Positions 54,786 through 63,126 of a stretch of 64,000 nucleotides of DNA are shown piece by piece. Positions within the stretch are counted from its first letter, which is position 1; each line of letters opens with the position of its first letter. This DNA comes from JAFGRR01 sp964563855 (GTDB taxonomy: Bacteria > Planctomycetota > Phycisphaerae > UBA1845 > Fen-1342), in the NCBI GenBank assembly GCA_964563855.1, contig CAZLYU010000001.1, positions 149,228-213,227 on the forward strand, given 5' to 3'. The notes under the pieces were generated by a model that saw nothing but the letters and a program-made list of their open reading frames with translations, was not told the origin of the DNA and did not search any database. The position numbers and the translations under genes were made by a program.

Positions 54786-55642
54786 ACTCAGCCTGCACCA
54801 TCGACACCATCATCGAGCGCGTCGAGTCGCTGCCGCGTCTGCAGGACGCCGCCACGCAATTGCTCGCCGTCATCAGCGATCCGAAAAGCGGACTGCGCGA
54901 CATTGTCGCCGCTATCCGCTACGACGCGGCGGTCACCGCCGAGGTGCTGCGACTCTGCAATTCCGCCGCCTTCGGGTTGGGGCGCAGCGTCTCGTCGCTC
55001 GAAGACGCGCTTCGCTTCCTCGGAACAGCGAAAGTTTTGCACCTCGTGCTCGCCGCCCACACCCGCACGCTGTTGGGGCAACCCCAGGCGGGCTTCGGCT
55101 TGCAGCCGCGCGATCTGTGGGAGCACTCGGTCGCCGTCGCCCTCGCCGGGCAAATGCTGGCCCAAACCGTTCAGCCTGAATTCGTCGGCATCGTGTTTAC
55201 CTCTGGACTGCTCCACGATGTCGGGAAGATCGTGCTCAACGAGTTCGTCACGCAAGACTACTCGCGCATCATCGAGCGGGTCAGCGCCGGCGACGACTTC
55301 CTCGAGGCCGAACGCGAGGTGCTGGGATTCACCCATGTCGAAGTCGGAGAGCGCGTGCTCGAGCGCTGGGAGCTCCCGGCCGACATGCGCGTCGCCGTCC
55401 GCTGGCATCTCGAACCCGAGACGGCGCCGCAACCGAGTCCAGTGATCGATCTGGTGCATCTGGCGGACTGTGTTTGCCGTCTGTTCGGCATTGGGGCCGG
55501 ATCAGACGCTATGGTCTATCGGGCCCATGATGCAGTCTTGCAACGCTGCAGCCTGAGCGAATCCGACCTGGAAGCGGTCGGCGTGGAAGTGTTGGGCGAA
55601 TTGCGGCTACTGCGAAATCTCTTCAAGCAAACGACCGAGTGA
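54782..55642 (+). CDS. HDOD-domain protein in the che cluster
   Basis: The 286-residue protein is an HDOD domain: VESLPRLQDAATQLLAVISDPKS, then ALRLCNSAAFGLGR-like sequence (here LRLCNSAAFGLGR), and TSGLLHDVGKIVLNEF, where HDxGK is retained. It is coupled to cheD by an ATGA overlap and followed by cheY 8 bases later, so it belongs to the chemosensory operon. Its role may be as an output or scaffold; the exact role cannot be read. Confidence 0.85.
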   Translation: MNSACTIDTIIERVESLPRLQDAATQLLAVISDPKSGLRDIVAAIRYDAAVTAEVLRLCNSAAFGLGRSVSSLEDALRFLGTAKVLHLVLAAHTRTLLGQPQAGFGLQPRDLWEHSVAVALAGQMLAQTVQPEFVGIVFTSGLLHDVGKIVLNEFVTQDYSRIIERVSAGDDFLEAEREVLGFTHVEVGERVLERWELPADMRVAVRWHLEPETAPQPSPVIDLVHLADCVCRLFGIGAGSDAMVYRAHDAVLQRCSLSESDLEAVGVEVLGELRLLRNLFKQTTE

Positions 55643-55650
55643 GGGCTGTA

Positions 55651-56073
55651 ATGGGCGCCAACATCCTCATTGTCGATGACTCAGCGACCATGCGACGCAT
55701 GATTCGCCGCACGTTGTCAATCAGCGGTTTAGACATTCAGGCGACCTTCGAGGCCCAGGATGGTCTTCAGGCGCTGTCCCGCCTCGCCAGCCACGCTGTC
55801 GATGTCATCATTCTGGATATCAACATGCCGCGCATGAACGGGCTCAAACTGCTGCAGCGCATGCGGGTCGATCCACGCCTCAAGTCGATGCCGGTCGTGG
55901 TCGCTTCCACCGAAGGCAGCGAAACCCGCCTGGCCGAACTCCAGAAAATCGGCGCGATCGGCTATATCCGCAAACCCTTCAGCCCCGAACAACTGCGCAG
56001 TGTGCTTGAGCCGATCATTGGCGTCAGCCCATCGCCGACGACGGCAACCGAAATGGAGGATGACGCCTTCTAA
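55651..56073 (+). CDS. cheY: CheY-like single-domain response regulator
   Basis: The 140-residue receiver domain has acidic Asp9-Asp10 (ILIVDDSATMRRMIRR), the phospho-accepting Asp56 (VIILDINMPRMNG), a Thr/Ser at the switch position (VVVASTEG) and Lys in YIRKPF. There is no output domain. It ends in a short acidic tail. GAGGG about 6 bases upstream of the ATG at 55651 decides the start; GTG at 55639 is in frame. It closes the cheA-W-D-HDOD cluster. Confidence 0.9.
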   Translation: MGANILIVDDSATMRRMIRRTLSISGLDIQATFEAQDGLQALSRLASHAVDVIILDINMPRMNGLKLLQRMRVDPRLKSMPVVVASTEGSETRLAELQKIGAIGYIRKPFSPEQLRSVLEPIIGVSPSPTTATEMEDDAF

Positions 56074-56181
56074 GGCGGCGCGACTGCCAATACCAGCGAC
56101 TTGCGCCCAACCCGCCCCGGAACGACACCCTCCCGTCGGCAAAATAAATCCCGACGCGGAACATTTCCTCTCTAGCATTTG

Positions 56182-56211
56182 TTGACATTCAGCCCAATGT
56201 GGTCTTACGAT
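56182..56211 (+). promoter_or_regulatory. Candidate sigma-70 promoter of the AT-hook/winged-helix gene
   Basis: TTGACA at 56182-56187, then 18 bases, then TACGAT at 56206-56211. It lies 76 bases upstream of the start at 56288, next to a less GC-rich region. Confidence 0.55.
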
Positions 56212-56287
56212 CGCCCGCACGAGCGGACCAGAACGGCGCACGTCCGGCTGCACGCAATACCCCCATACACGAGGAGACCCCGCACAA

Positions 56288-56758
56288 ATGCCCAGGAAAG
56301 CCAAGAAGAAGGTTGGTCGACCCAAGAAGATTTCCACTCCCGCACCAACGTCAACCTCTCCCGTCAGCATGGCGCGGTCCGCAATGGACAGCCTGCGAAG
56401 CGCCCTGACCACCATGAAGCTGGAACGCAACCGCCTCGATAGCAACATCGCGCAGCTCGAACGAATGCTGCACGGCGCGGCCGCTCCCGCACCCAGCCGC
56501 AACGCAGCCGTCGTCACCGTTAGCCCCGCGTCGGCGGGCGCCGGCGCCGGCGCTGGCTTCCGCAGCGGGTCGCTCAAAGACTTCATCGCCCAGGTCATGG
56601 GCGGAGCCGGCGACATGGCGGTCAAAGACATTGCCGACGCGGTCGTCAACGCCGGATACCGCAGCAAGAACAAGACCCTCGCCAAGAGTGTCGGCATCGC
56701 GCTTACGGAAATGCCGGGCGTCGAGAAGGTCGGCCGCGGCCGCTTCGTCATGCACTAA
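56288..56758 (+). CDS. Small DNA-binding protein: AT-hook-like tail, coiled coil, HARE/winged-helix domain
   Basis: The 156-residue protein starts very basic (PRKAKKKVGRPKK, with the GRP core of an AT-hook). An amphipathic helix or coiled coil follows (AMDSLRSALTTMKLERNRLDSNIAQLERML), then an Ala/Gly linker and a C-terminal domain (LKDFIAQVMGGAGDMAVKDIADAVVNAGYRSKNKTLAKSVGIAL, then VGRGRFVM). That last domain resembles the HARE/HB1-type winged helix of eukaryotic and some bacterial DNA-binding proteins. A strong promoter-like sequence precedes it, suggesting abundant expression. I infer a nucleoid-associated role. Confidence 0.65.
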   Translation: MPRKAKKKVGRPKKISTPAPTSTSPVSMARSAMDSLRSALTTMKLERNRLDSNIAQLERMLHGAAAPAPSRNAAVVTVSPASAGAGAGAGFRSGSLKDFIAQVMGGAGDMAVKDIADAVVNAGYRSKNKTLAKSVGIALTEMPGVEKVGRGRFVMH

Positions 56759-57090
56759 GCCGACGTCAGCCCAACCTCTCGGCCAGCACCGCATTGCAGT
56801 GCGTCGTCGCGAACAAGGCCGGAAGCACGCGTTCCACTGCAATTGAGTTGTAGTGGAGCGTGACGCTCGCTCTTACACAGCATCTTCTTCATCACCCACG
56901 GTGCGCCGCGGCTGTACCAGTCGCGCGCTCGGCGTGCGTCTCGCCGTCGGTCCGGCTGATCGGAACACCTTATCGCGGAAGCGTTCCGGGAAACCGGGCG
57001 ACGCGCGGACGGTAGGGCGGTCCAGCTTGCTCCCACCAGCCGCCATGGACCACTTTCCGCCGCGCCCGAACCCGCACCGTCCCAACACCC
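56759..57090. other. Non-coding stretch after the AT-hook gene
   Basis: These 332 bases hold no protein or RNA gene that I recognise. The only structure is the hairpin listed at 56834-56856. Confidence 0.4.
56834..56856 (+). terminator. Hairpin downstream of the AT-hook gene
   Basis: CCACTGCAA (56834-56842) pairs with TTGTAGTGG (56848-56856) through nine pairs including one G-U, around TTGAG. It lies 76 bases after the stop at 56758. No T run follows, so it is at best a weak intrinsic terminator. Confidence 0.35.
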
Positions 57091-57396
57091 TCAATTGCTC
57101 GCGGAAACTGTCTCAACCGTCGCAGTGTCCGCTGTGGTCATCGCCGCGGCCTCCTCCGCCGATACGCCGCACGCATCGGCCAACGCCCGCAGTTGCACCC
57201 CGCGCAGAGCCGCTCCACTCAGTTCGCACATCCTCCCGAACACGAACGCCCGGCACACCCGCGTGTGATACAGCGGCTGCCCGTTCGGCCCACCCAGCCG
57301 CACAAGCTCGTGCTGCTGTCGCAGCCATGACTGGGAGCGGCGAAACCAACGGGACGCTTCGTGCGGCGTCATGAGTTCTTGCGTGATCTCAAGCAT
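57091..57396 (-). CDS. Small helix-turn-helix (excisionase/MerR-like) protein
   Basis: The 101-residue protein starts with LMTPHEASRWFRRSQSWLRQQHELVRL, a predicted winged-HTH of the MerR/excisionase type (helix-turn-helix followed by a short wing LGGPNGQPLYHTRV). The second half is a helical segment with many Ala residues. GGAGGA is 6 bases upstream of the ATG, a very good ribosome site, which supports a real gene. The partner is unknown. Confidence 0.6.
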   Translation of the reverse strand: MLEITQELMTPHEASRWFRRSQSWLRQQHELVRLGGPNGQPLYHTRVCRAFVFGRMCELSGAALRGVQLRALADACGVSAEEAAAMTTADTATVETVSASN

Positions 57397-57589
57397 TGCA
57401 GTTCCTCCGGCTAAGACGCGGCCGACCTGGCCGACTGACCCATATTAGCCCGAACTGTCGGCAAAAGCAAGAAAATCTAGGAAACCACGAAAACGGCCGC
57501 GGGCGGGCTGCTGACGACAACCCCTGCGGCCGACCGTACACTCCCGACATGTCCGTGACAGCATCGAAGCGCGTCGACCCTTACGCCCA

Positions 57590-58642
57590 ATGAGTGACAC
57601 TTCCCGCAACCATTTGCTGCTCCGCGCCGCCCGACGCGAACGCACCGAACGAACCCCGGTCTGGCTGATGCGGCAGGCGGGTCGCTTCGATCCCGAGTAC
57701 CGCGCCCTACGAGAACGTCACACGGCGCCGCTCGAGGTGCTCTTCCGCACGCCGCAGCTCGCCGCCGAGATCTCGCTGCTGCCGCGCCGCTTCAATGTCG
57801 ACGCGATCATCTTCTACCAAGATATTCTCACGCCGCTGGCGCCGATGGGGGCGGACTTCGTGTTCCGCCCGGGGCCGGTGCTCGACGACCCCCCGCGCGA
57901 CAGCGCGGCGCTCGGTCGACTTCGGGCGTACACGCCGAGCGACGAGACGCTGCCGTTCGTCGGTGAGACGCTCTCGTTGGTCAAGCGCGAACTGAACGGC
58001 GCACTGCCGCTGCTGGGCTTTGCGGGCGCACCGTTTACCCTGGCGGCCTTCATGGTGGAGGGCGCCAGCCCGCCGCGAGATTTGCCGCGCACCAGAGCGC
58101 TCATGCAGGCCGATCCATCCGCACTCCATCAGTTGCTTCAGCGTCTCGCGCGGGTCACGGCGACCTACCTGCGCTATCAGGCCGCCCGCGGCGCCGACGC
58201 AGTGCAGCTCTTCGAATCGCTCGCTGATCTGCTAAGCCAAGACGAGTACACCGCCTGGGCGCAGCCGTACCAACAGCAGGTCTTCGCCGAATACAACCAG
58301 ACCACGCCGACGATTCTTTACGCCAAGGAGTGGCCCAACGTCGCGGCCCTGGTTGCGACTGGCGCGAGCGTCATCAGCCTCGGCGCGAGCGTCGATCTCG
58401 CCGACGCCAAAGCGCGCTACGGCGACAGGGTCGCATTCCAAGGCAACATCAGCAACCAACTCGTCGCCCGCGGGCCGCTCGATGCCATCGAAACCGCGGT
58501 GCGCACCTGCGTCGCCGCCGGCGGACATGAGGGGCACATCCTCAATCTGAGCCACGGCGTGCTGCCAGATACGCCCTTCGAGCACGGAGTGCGCGTTATC
58601 GAGATCTGCCGGCAGATCCGTCTCACAACGGAGGGTCAATGA
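57590..58642 (+). CDS. hemE: Uroporphyrinogen decarboxylase
   Basis: The 350-residue enzyme removes four carboxyl groups from uroporphyrinogen III in haem synthesis. PVWLMRQAGRFDPEYRALR is the N-terminal active-site motif with its Arg/Asp, and GFAGAPFTLAAFMVEG and NISNQLVARG belong to the TIM-barrel. The C-terminal GHILNLSHGVLPDTP is also diagnostic. The stop overlaps the following hemY start (ATGA). Confidence 0.95.
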   Translation: MSDTSRNHLLLRAARRERTERTPVWLMRQAGRFDPEYRALRERHTAPLEVLFRTPQLAAEISLLPRRFNVDAIIFYQDILTPLAPMGADFVFRPGPVLDDPPRDSAALGRLRAYTPSDETLPFVGETLSLVKRELNGALPLLGFAGAPFTLAAFMVEGASPPRDLPRTRALMQADPSALHQLLQRLARVTATYLRYQAARGADAVQLFESLADLLSQDEYTAWAQPYQQQVFAEYNQTTPTILYAKEWPNVAALVATGASVISLGASVDLADAKARYGDRVAFQGNISNQLVARGPLDAIETAVRTCVAAGGHEGHILNLSHGVLPDTPFEHGVRVIEICRQIRLTTEGQ

Positions 58643-60027
58643 CCCGCGAAGTCGTGGTGGTTGGTGGGGGTATCTCAGGTCTCGCGGTCGCATGGAGCCT
58701 GCAGCGCGCGAACGTCGACGTCGCCCTGCTCGAAGCGAACCCGCAGGTCGGCGGCGCGATGCAAACCGAGCGTCGCGATGGGTTCTTGCTCGAAAAGGGC
58801 CCCTTCAACGTCATCGTGCGTGATCCAGCCTTCGAAGAGATGCTCGACGCGGTCAGCGCACGCGTGAGGGTGGTGACCGCGAGCGACGCCGCCAAGAACC
58901 GCTACGTCTACCGACGCGGCCAAATCCACGCCGTACCCACCAACCCCGTCCGGCTGTTCACGTCACCGCTCCTGTCGACCGGCGGCGCGCTGCGCGCCGT
59001 CCGCGGGTTGTTCTGGAGTGCGCGCAGCCGATCCGACGAGGTGACCATCGAAGCGTTCGCCACCCGGCGTTTCGGCCGCGAGGTCGCCGACACATTGGTG
59101 AGCGCAGTGATCGCTGGCATTCTCGCCGGCGACATCAGCAAACTGAGCGCCTACGCCGCTTTCCCCGTCTTGCGCGACTTCGACCAACGCAGTTTCAGTC
59201 CACTTTTCCGAACATTGCGACGCGTCCCGACGATGCTCCGCAAACGCCGCGACCCCACGCAGCAGCGTCGCTGGAAGGGATTGGTCAGCATCGATCAAGG
59301 GTTAGGCGGTCTGGCTGCCGCCATCGCGGCCGACCTCGGCGATCGTTCTGTCACGAACACACCTATCGTGCGGATCACGTCGGATGCGGATGGCTACGCG
59401 CTGCACGACCAGCGCGGCGGCGTCCATCGCAGCAAGCAAGTCGTCCTCGCGACGCCGGTCAGCGAAGCAGCGAACCTGTTGCGGCCGTTAGCGCCGCGCG
59501 GCGTCGCGCTGCTGGACACGATCAGCAGCACGGGGCTTGTCGTGATCAACCTGGGGTTCAAACGCACGGATATCGCCCATCCGCTCGACGGTTTCGGCTT
59601 TCTCGTGCCGCGCAACGAGCCCGACTTTCCGCTCATGGGCGTCTTGTTCGCCGACTCCGCCTTCCCGCATCACGCGCCCCCAGACCAGCGCCTACTGCGC
59701 GTCTTCATTGGCGGCGTGCGCACGCCGAGTGCGACGGCGATGAGCGATGGGGAACTGGTCGAAGTTGCTCGCGCTGCCCTCGAACGCGTGCTCGGCGTCA
59801 CGGGTGAGCCGACGCTCGTCGACATTTGTCGCTGGCCCGCGGCCCTGCCGCAGTTTCACCTCGGACACGTTCGGAAAGTCGCCGAACTCCGCGCGACCCT
59901 CGCGAGCGAAGCCCCGCATCTGCACCTGGCGGGCAACTACCTTGATGGTGTGTCGATCAGTGATTGCGCGAAGTATGGCAAAGCGTTGGCGCAATCGCTT
60001 GCCGACGATGGCGTCAGTCGAGCTTGA
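58639..60027 (+). CDS. hemY: Protoporphyrinogen/coproporphyrinogen oxidase (HemY/HemG family)
   Basis: The 462-residue flavoenzyme has the N-terminal FAD loop VVVVGGGISGLAVAWSLQ and the second signature at its end (HLAGNYLDGVSISDCAKYGKALAQSL). GPFNVIV and LLEKGPF regions fit oxygen-dependent oxidases. It oxidises protoporphyrinogen IX or coproporphyrinogen III with O2. It follows hemE directly (ATGA), but the expected hemH is not between them. The last 14 bases overlap the convergent rfbC gene. Confidence 0.9.
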   Translation: MTREVVVVGGGISGLAVAWSLQRANVDVALLEANPQVGGAMQTERRDGFLLEKGPFNVIVRDPAFEEMLDAVSARVRVVTASDAAKNRYVYRRGQIHAVPTNPVRLFTSPLLSTGGALRAVRGLFWSARSRSDEVTIEAFATRRFGREVADTLVSAVIAGILAGDISKLSAYAAFPVLRDFDQRSFSPLFRTLRRVPTMLRKRRDPTQQRRWKGLVSIDQGLGGLAAAIAADLGDRSVTNTPIVRITSDADGYALHDQRGGVHRSKQVVLATPVSEAANLLRPLAPRGVALLDTISSTGLVVINLGFKRTDIAHPLDGFGFLVPRNEPDFPLMGVLFADSAFPHHAPPDQRLLRVFIGGVRTPSATAMSDGELVEVARAALERVLGVTGEPTLVDICRWPAALPQFHLGHVRKVAELRATLASEAPHLHLAGNYLDGVSISDCAKYGKALAQSLADDGVSRA

Positions 60028-60583
60028 GCGTATCCATCCCCGGCAAGTGCCACTCAGGATCGAAGTCGCGGTGCGCACGGTCTTTGTCAGACACATTGGT
60101 CGGCGCCGCCGGCCATTCCAGATCGAAGCGCGGGTCGTCAAACCGCACGCCCCGTTCCGCATCCGGCGCGTAGAACGCATCCACAAAGTAGAACGCCTCG
60201 GTGTCGGCCGCGAGCGTGAGGAAGCCGTGAGCAAATCCGCGCGGCACGTACATCATCAACCGGTTCTCGGCCGACAGTTCGGCGCCGAAGCTCTGGCCGA
60301 ACGTAGGGGAGTGCGGCCGCAAGTCGAGAATCAGGTCGTACAGCGCTCCGCGGATGCAACGGACAAGCTTGGTCTCGCTGTGCGGCGGCAACTGGTAGTG
60401 CATGCCGCGCAGCGTCCCACGGTCGCCGCTCAGCGAATTGTTCACCTGCACAAACGAAGTGCTGAGCGACTGCGCTGCAAACTCGTTTTCGCAAAAGACG
60501 CGCGCGAAAAAGCCCCGCTCGTCGCCACGCTTTTCCGGCTCGATGAGATAAGCGCCGGTGAGCGGAGTCGGATGAAAGATCAT
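60014..60583 (-). CDS. rfbC: dTDP-4-dehydrorhamnose 3,5-epimerase
   Basis: The 189-residue cupin enzyme isomerises dTDP-4-keto-6-deoxyglucose on the way to dTDP-L-rhamnose. ERGFFARVFCENEF, NNSLSGDRGTLRGMHYQLPP (with the catalytic His region), LVRCIRGALYDLILDLR and VPRGFAHGFLTL are all typical. It lies on the same strand as the epimerase at 60626, 42 bases downstream, so both are part of a surface-polysaccharide operon. Confidence 0.93.
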   Translation of the reverse strand: MIFHPTPLTGAYLIEPEKRGDERGFFARVFCENEFAAQSLSTSFVQVNNSLSGDRGTLRGMHYQLPPHSETKLVRCIRGALYDLILDLRPHSPTFGQSFGAELSAENRLMMYVPRGFAHGFLTLAADTEAFYFVDAFYAPDAERGVRFDDPRFDLEWPAAPTNVSDKDRAHRDFDPEWHLPGMDTLKLD

Positions 60584-60625
60584 GGCTGCTGCATCCTGTT
60601 CACGCTTGGTGGCGACGCGTGATGT

Positions 60626-61645
60626 TTACGACGACGCGGGAGCCGAAACGCCAATTCGGTCCAAGCGGTCACGAAGCGTGCGCAAGCGGACAAACTGCTT
60701 GCTCTCGAAGTCCTTCGCGATGAAGTTGTGCTCGACGAGCTTCGCGTGCAGTTCATCCATCCCGCTGGCCAGGTTGTAAGCCAGCGAAAAGTCTGGCAAG
60801 AGCGCCCCGAGCCGATCAAATTTCACGCGGTAGCTGCGGGGGTCGGCGCCCACTTCACCGGTGTACGCGATCTTCGCATCTGGCAGCAGACGCTGCACCT
60901 GGTCGGCGACATCGCGCACCTGGAAATTCTCTTTGTTCGCCCCGATGTTGATCGCCTGCCGATTGATCCGCTCCGCCGGCGCCGCCACAAACGCAACAAA
61001 CGCGCGCGCGATATCGCGACAGTGAATCAGCGGTCTCCACGGCGAACCGTCACTCTGAATACGAATCTCGCCGTACGACAAGGCGCTTGCCAGCAGGTTG
61101 TTGACCACCAAGTCGATGCGCAGATTCGGCGAGTAGCCATACGCCGTCGCGTTACGCAAAAACGCGACCGCGAACCCGTCGTCCGCCAGCGGCATGACCC
61201 GCTGTTCGGTTTCAATCTTCGACTGCGCGTACGCCGTAAGTGGATTCAGCGGATCGTCTTCATCCAGGTCGAGCTTTTCGCCTTTGCCGTATACCGAACA
61301 ACTGCCCGAGAACAGGTAGCGGCCGACCCCCGCTCGCTTTGCGACTTCTGCGAGACGCACCGACGCGTCACGATTAATGTCGAGCGTGATCTGCGGATCG
61401 AGCTCGCCCATCGGATCGTTGGAGAGCGCCGCCAGGTGACAGACGGCGTCGTGTCCTTCGAGGTCTGCTTCCGTCAGTTGCCGCACATCTTTACGCAGCT
61501 CGCGATCCGGCTTCGGAAGCTCCTCCCACTCGCAGCCTTCAAACAGGGCCACGTCGCACCCCGTCACCTCATGTCCGACGGATTGTAGCAACTCGACCAG
61601 ATGCGGACCGATGTAACCCAGATGACCGGTAATCAGTATTTTCAC
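60626..61645 (-). CDS. NAD-dependent epimerase/dehydratase (extended SDR)
   Basis: The 339-residue protein has the Rossmann motif as ILITGHLGYIGPHLVELL and the catalytic SGSCSVYG with LTAYAQSK (Tyr-x-x-x-Lys). It resembles UDP- or dTDP-sugar 4-epimerases of O-antigen clusters. The exact sugar cannot be told. A GTG at 61645 with GAGGAG upstream gives the usual KILITG start; an ATG at 61678 and the frame to 61732 are open too. Confidence 0.85.
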   Translation of the reverse strand: MKILITGHLGYIGPHLVELLQSVGHEVTGCDVALFEGCEWEELPKPDRELRKDVRQLTEADLEGHDAVCHLAALSNDPMGELDPQITLDINRDASVRLAEVAKRAGVGRYLFSGSCSVYGKGEKLDLDEDDPLNPLTAYAQSKIETEQRVMPLADDGFAVAFLRNATAYGYSPNLRIDLVVNNLLASALSYGEIRIQSDGSPWRPLIHCRDIARAFVAFVAAPAERINRQAINIGANKENFQVRDVADQVQRLLPDAKIAYTGEVGADPRSYRVKFDRLGALLPDFSLAYNLASGMDELHAKLVEHNFIAKDFESKQFVRLRTLRDRLDRIGVSAPASS

Positions 61646-61874
61646 GGGCGCCTGCTCCTCGCCGTCCACGGTTGCCATCACCGCGACTCGAACGCGGGTA
61701 TCATTCTCTGAAAGGCGGTTGTCGGCGGGCAACGCCGCACGCTCCGCTCGTGCCCGAGCTTAGCGAGGCGCCCTGCGGCGAGCAAATGACGACCCCGCAA
61801 GGCGATCGTCTCGCCGCCCGATGGAGTTGGCAAAGGAGCCAACGCAACCTCGCCTCGAACGGACACTCCCTGGA

Positions 61875-63125
61875 ATGAACAACCGTAATTCCTATGACTA
61901 TGTAATTGTCGGCGGCGGCGTCATCGGACTTTCGGTCGCCAAGCTGCTGGCCGAGCGATTTCCCGGATCGCGCATCGCGCTGCTCGAGAAAGAGCAGCAA
62001 TTAGCGGCCCATGCGAGTGGGCGCAATAGCGGCGTGTTGCATGCCGGCTTCTATTACACCGCCGACAGCCTCAAAGCCCGCTTCACGCGACAGGGCAACA
62101 TTCAGTGGAAAGCCTTCTGCCGCGAACACGGCCTGGCGATGAACGAGTGCGGCAAGCTGGTGGTCGCGTCCGACGCCGCCGAATATGAGCAGTTGCACGA
62201 GCTCAAGCGGCGCGGCGATCGCAACGGCGTCCCGCTCGACTTCATCAGCGCCAGCGAGGCGGCCCGCATCGACCCCAACGTGCGCACGCACGAAGCCGCC
62301 TTGTGGTCTCCCTCCACCGCCACCGTCGACCCGAAGGCATCGTGCGCCGCGCTCGCCGAGCACGCTCAAAACCTCGGCGTCACCTTCTTGCGCGGTGCGA
62401 CGTTTCAGCGACGCTTGAGCGAACGCACCGTCCTCACGGCCGCTGGGACGATCGAAGCCGATTACCTGATCAACTGCGCGGGGCTCTACGCCGATCGCGT
62501 CGCCAAAGCGTACGGCTTCGGCGGAAGCTACGTGATCATGCCGTTTAAGGGGTTGTATCTGAAGTACACGGGGCAGCGACCGCCGGTCCGCACCAACGTC
62601 TATCCGGTGCCGGATTTGCGCAACCCCTTCCTCGGCGTGCACTTCACGGTGACGGTCGACGGCGCCGTGAAGATCGGCCCGACGGCGACGCCCGCCTTTT
62701 GGCGCGAGAACTACAGCATGTTCGAGCGTTTCAGCGTCGGGGAATTGACGTCGGTGGCGCTGCGCCAGCTCGACCTGCTGGCGCGCAACTCGTTCAACTT
62801 CCGCTCGCTGGCGATCAGCGAGCTGCGCAAGCATCAGCGGTCGCACTTCGTGAAGCTCGCCGCAAAACTGGTTCACGAGATCGACGCCGACGGGTTCAAT
62901 CTCTGGATCCCCCCCGGAATTCGGGCTCAGTTGATGGAGAAGAAAACGCGCAAGCTGGTGCAAGACTTTGTTTTGGAAGGCGACGCGCGCTCGCTGCACG
63001 TGCTCAACGCCGTCTCCCCCGCGTTCACCTGCGCGTTTCCGATGGCTGAGCACGTGTTGAATGAGATGACGCGGCTGCGCGGGATGACGACGGCGAAGCC
63101 GGAGGCGGCCGTCGTTCCGGTCTAG
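61875..63125 (+). CDS. lhgO: L-2-hydroxyglutarate oxidase-like FAD-dependent oxidoreductase
   Basis: The 416-residue protein starts with YDYVIVGGGVIGLSVAKLL (FAD-binding), followed by HASGRNSGVLHAGFYYTADSLKA, which is the signature of the LhgO/L2HGDH family. The mid part (NCAGLYADRVA) is also shared. LhgO oxidises L-2-hydroxyglutarate to 2-oxoglutarate. Here the gene sits between polysaccharide genes, so a role in sugar or hydroxyacid metabolism is possible; the family name is firmer than the substrate. Confidence 0.8.
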   Translation: MNNRNSYDYVIVGGGVIGLSVAKLLAERFPGSRIALLEKEQQLAAHASGRNSGVLHAGFYYTADSLKARFTRQGNIQWKAFCREHGLAMNECGKLVVASDAAEYEQLHELKRRGDRNGVPLDFISASEAARIDPNVRTHEAALWSPSTATVDPKASCAALAEHAQNLGVTFLRGATFQRRLSERTVLTAAGTIEADYLINCAGLYADRVAKAYGFGGSYVIMPFKGLYLKYTGQRPPVRTNVYPVPDLRNPFLGVHFTVTVDGAVKIGPTATPAFWRENYSMFERFSVGELTSVALRQLDLLARNSFNFRSLAISELRKHQRSHFVKLAAKLVHEIDADGFNLWIPPGIRAQLMEKKTRKLVQDFVLEGDARSLHVLNAVSPAFTCAFPMAEHVLNEMTRLRGMTTAKPEAAVVPV

Positions 63126-63126
63126 C

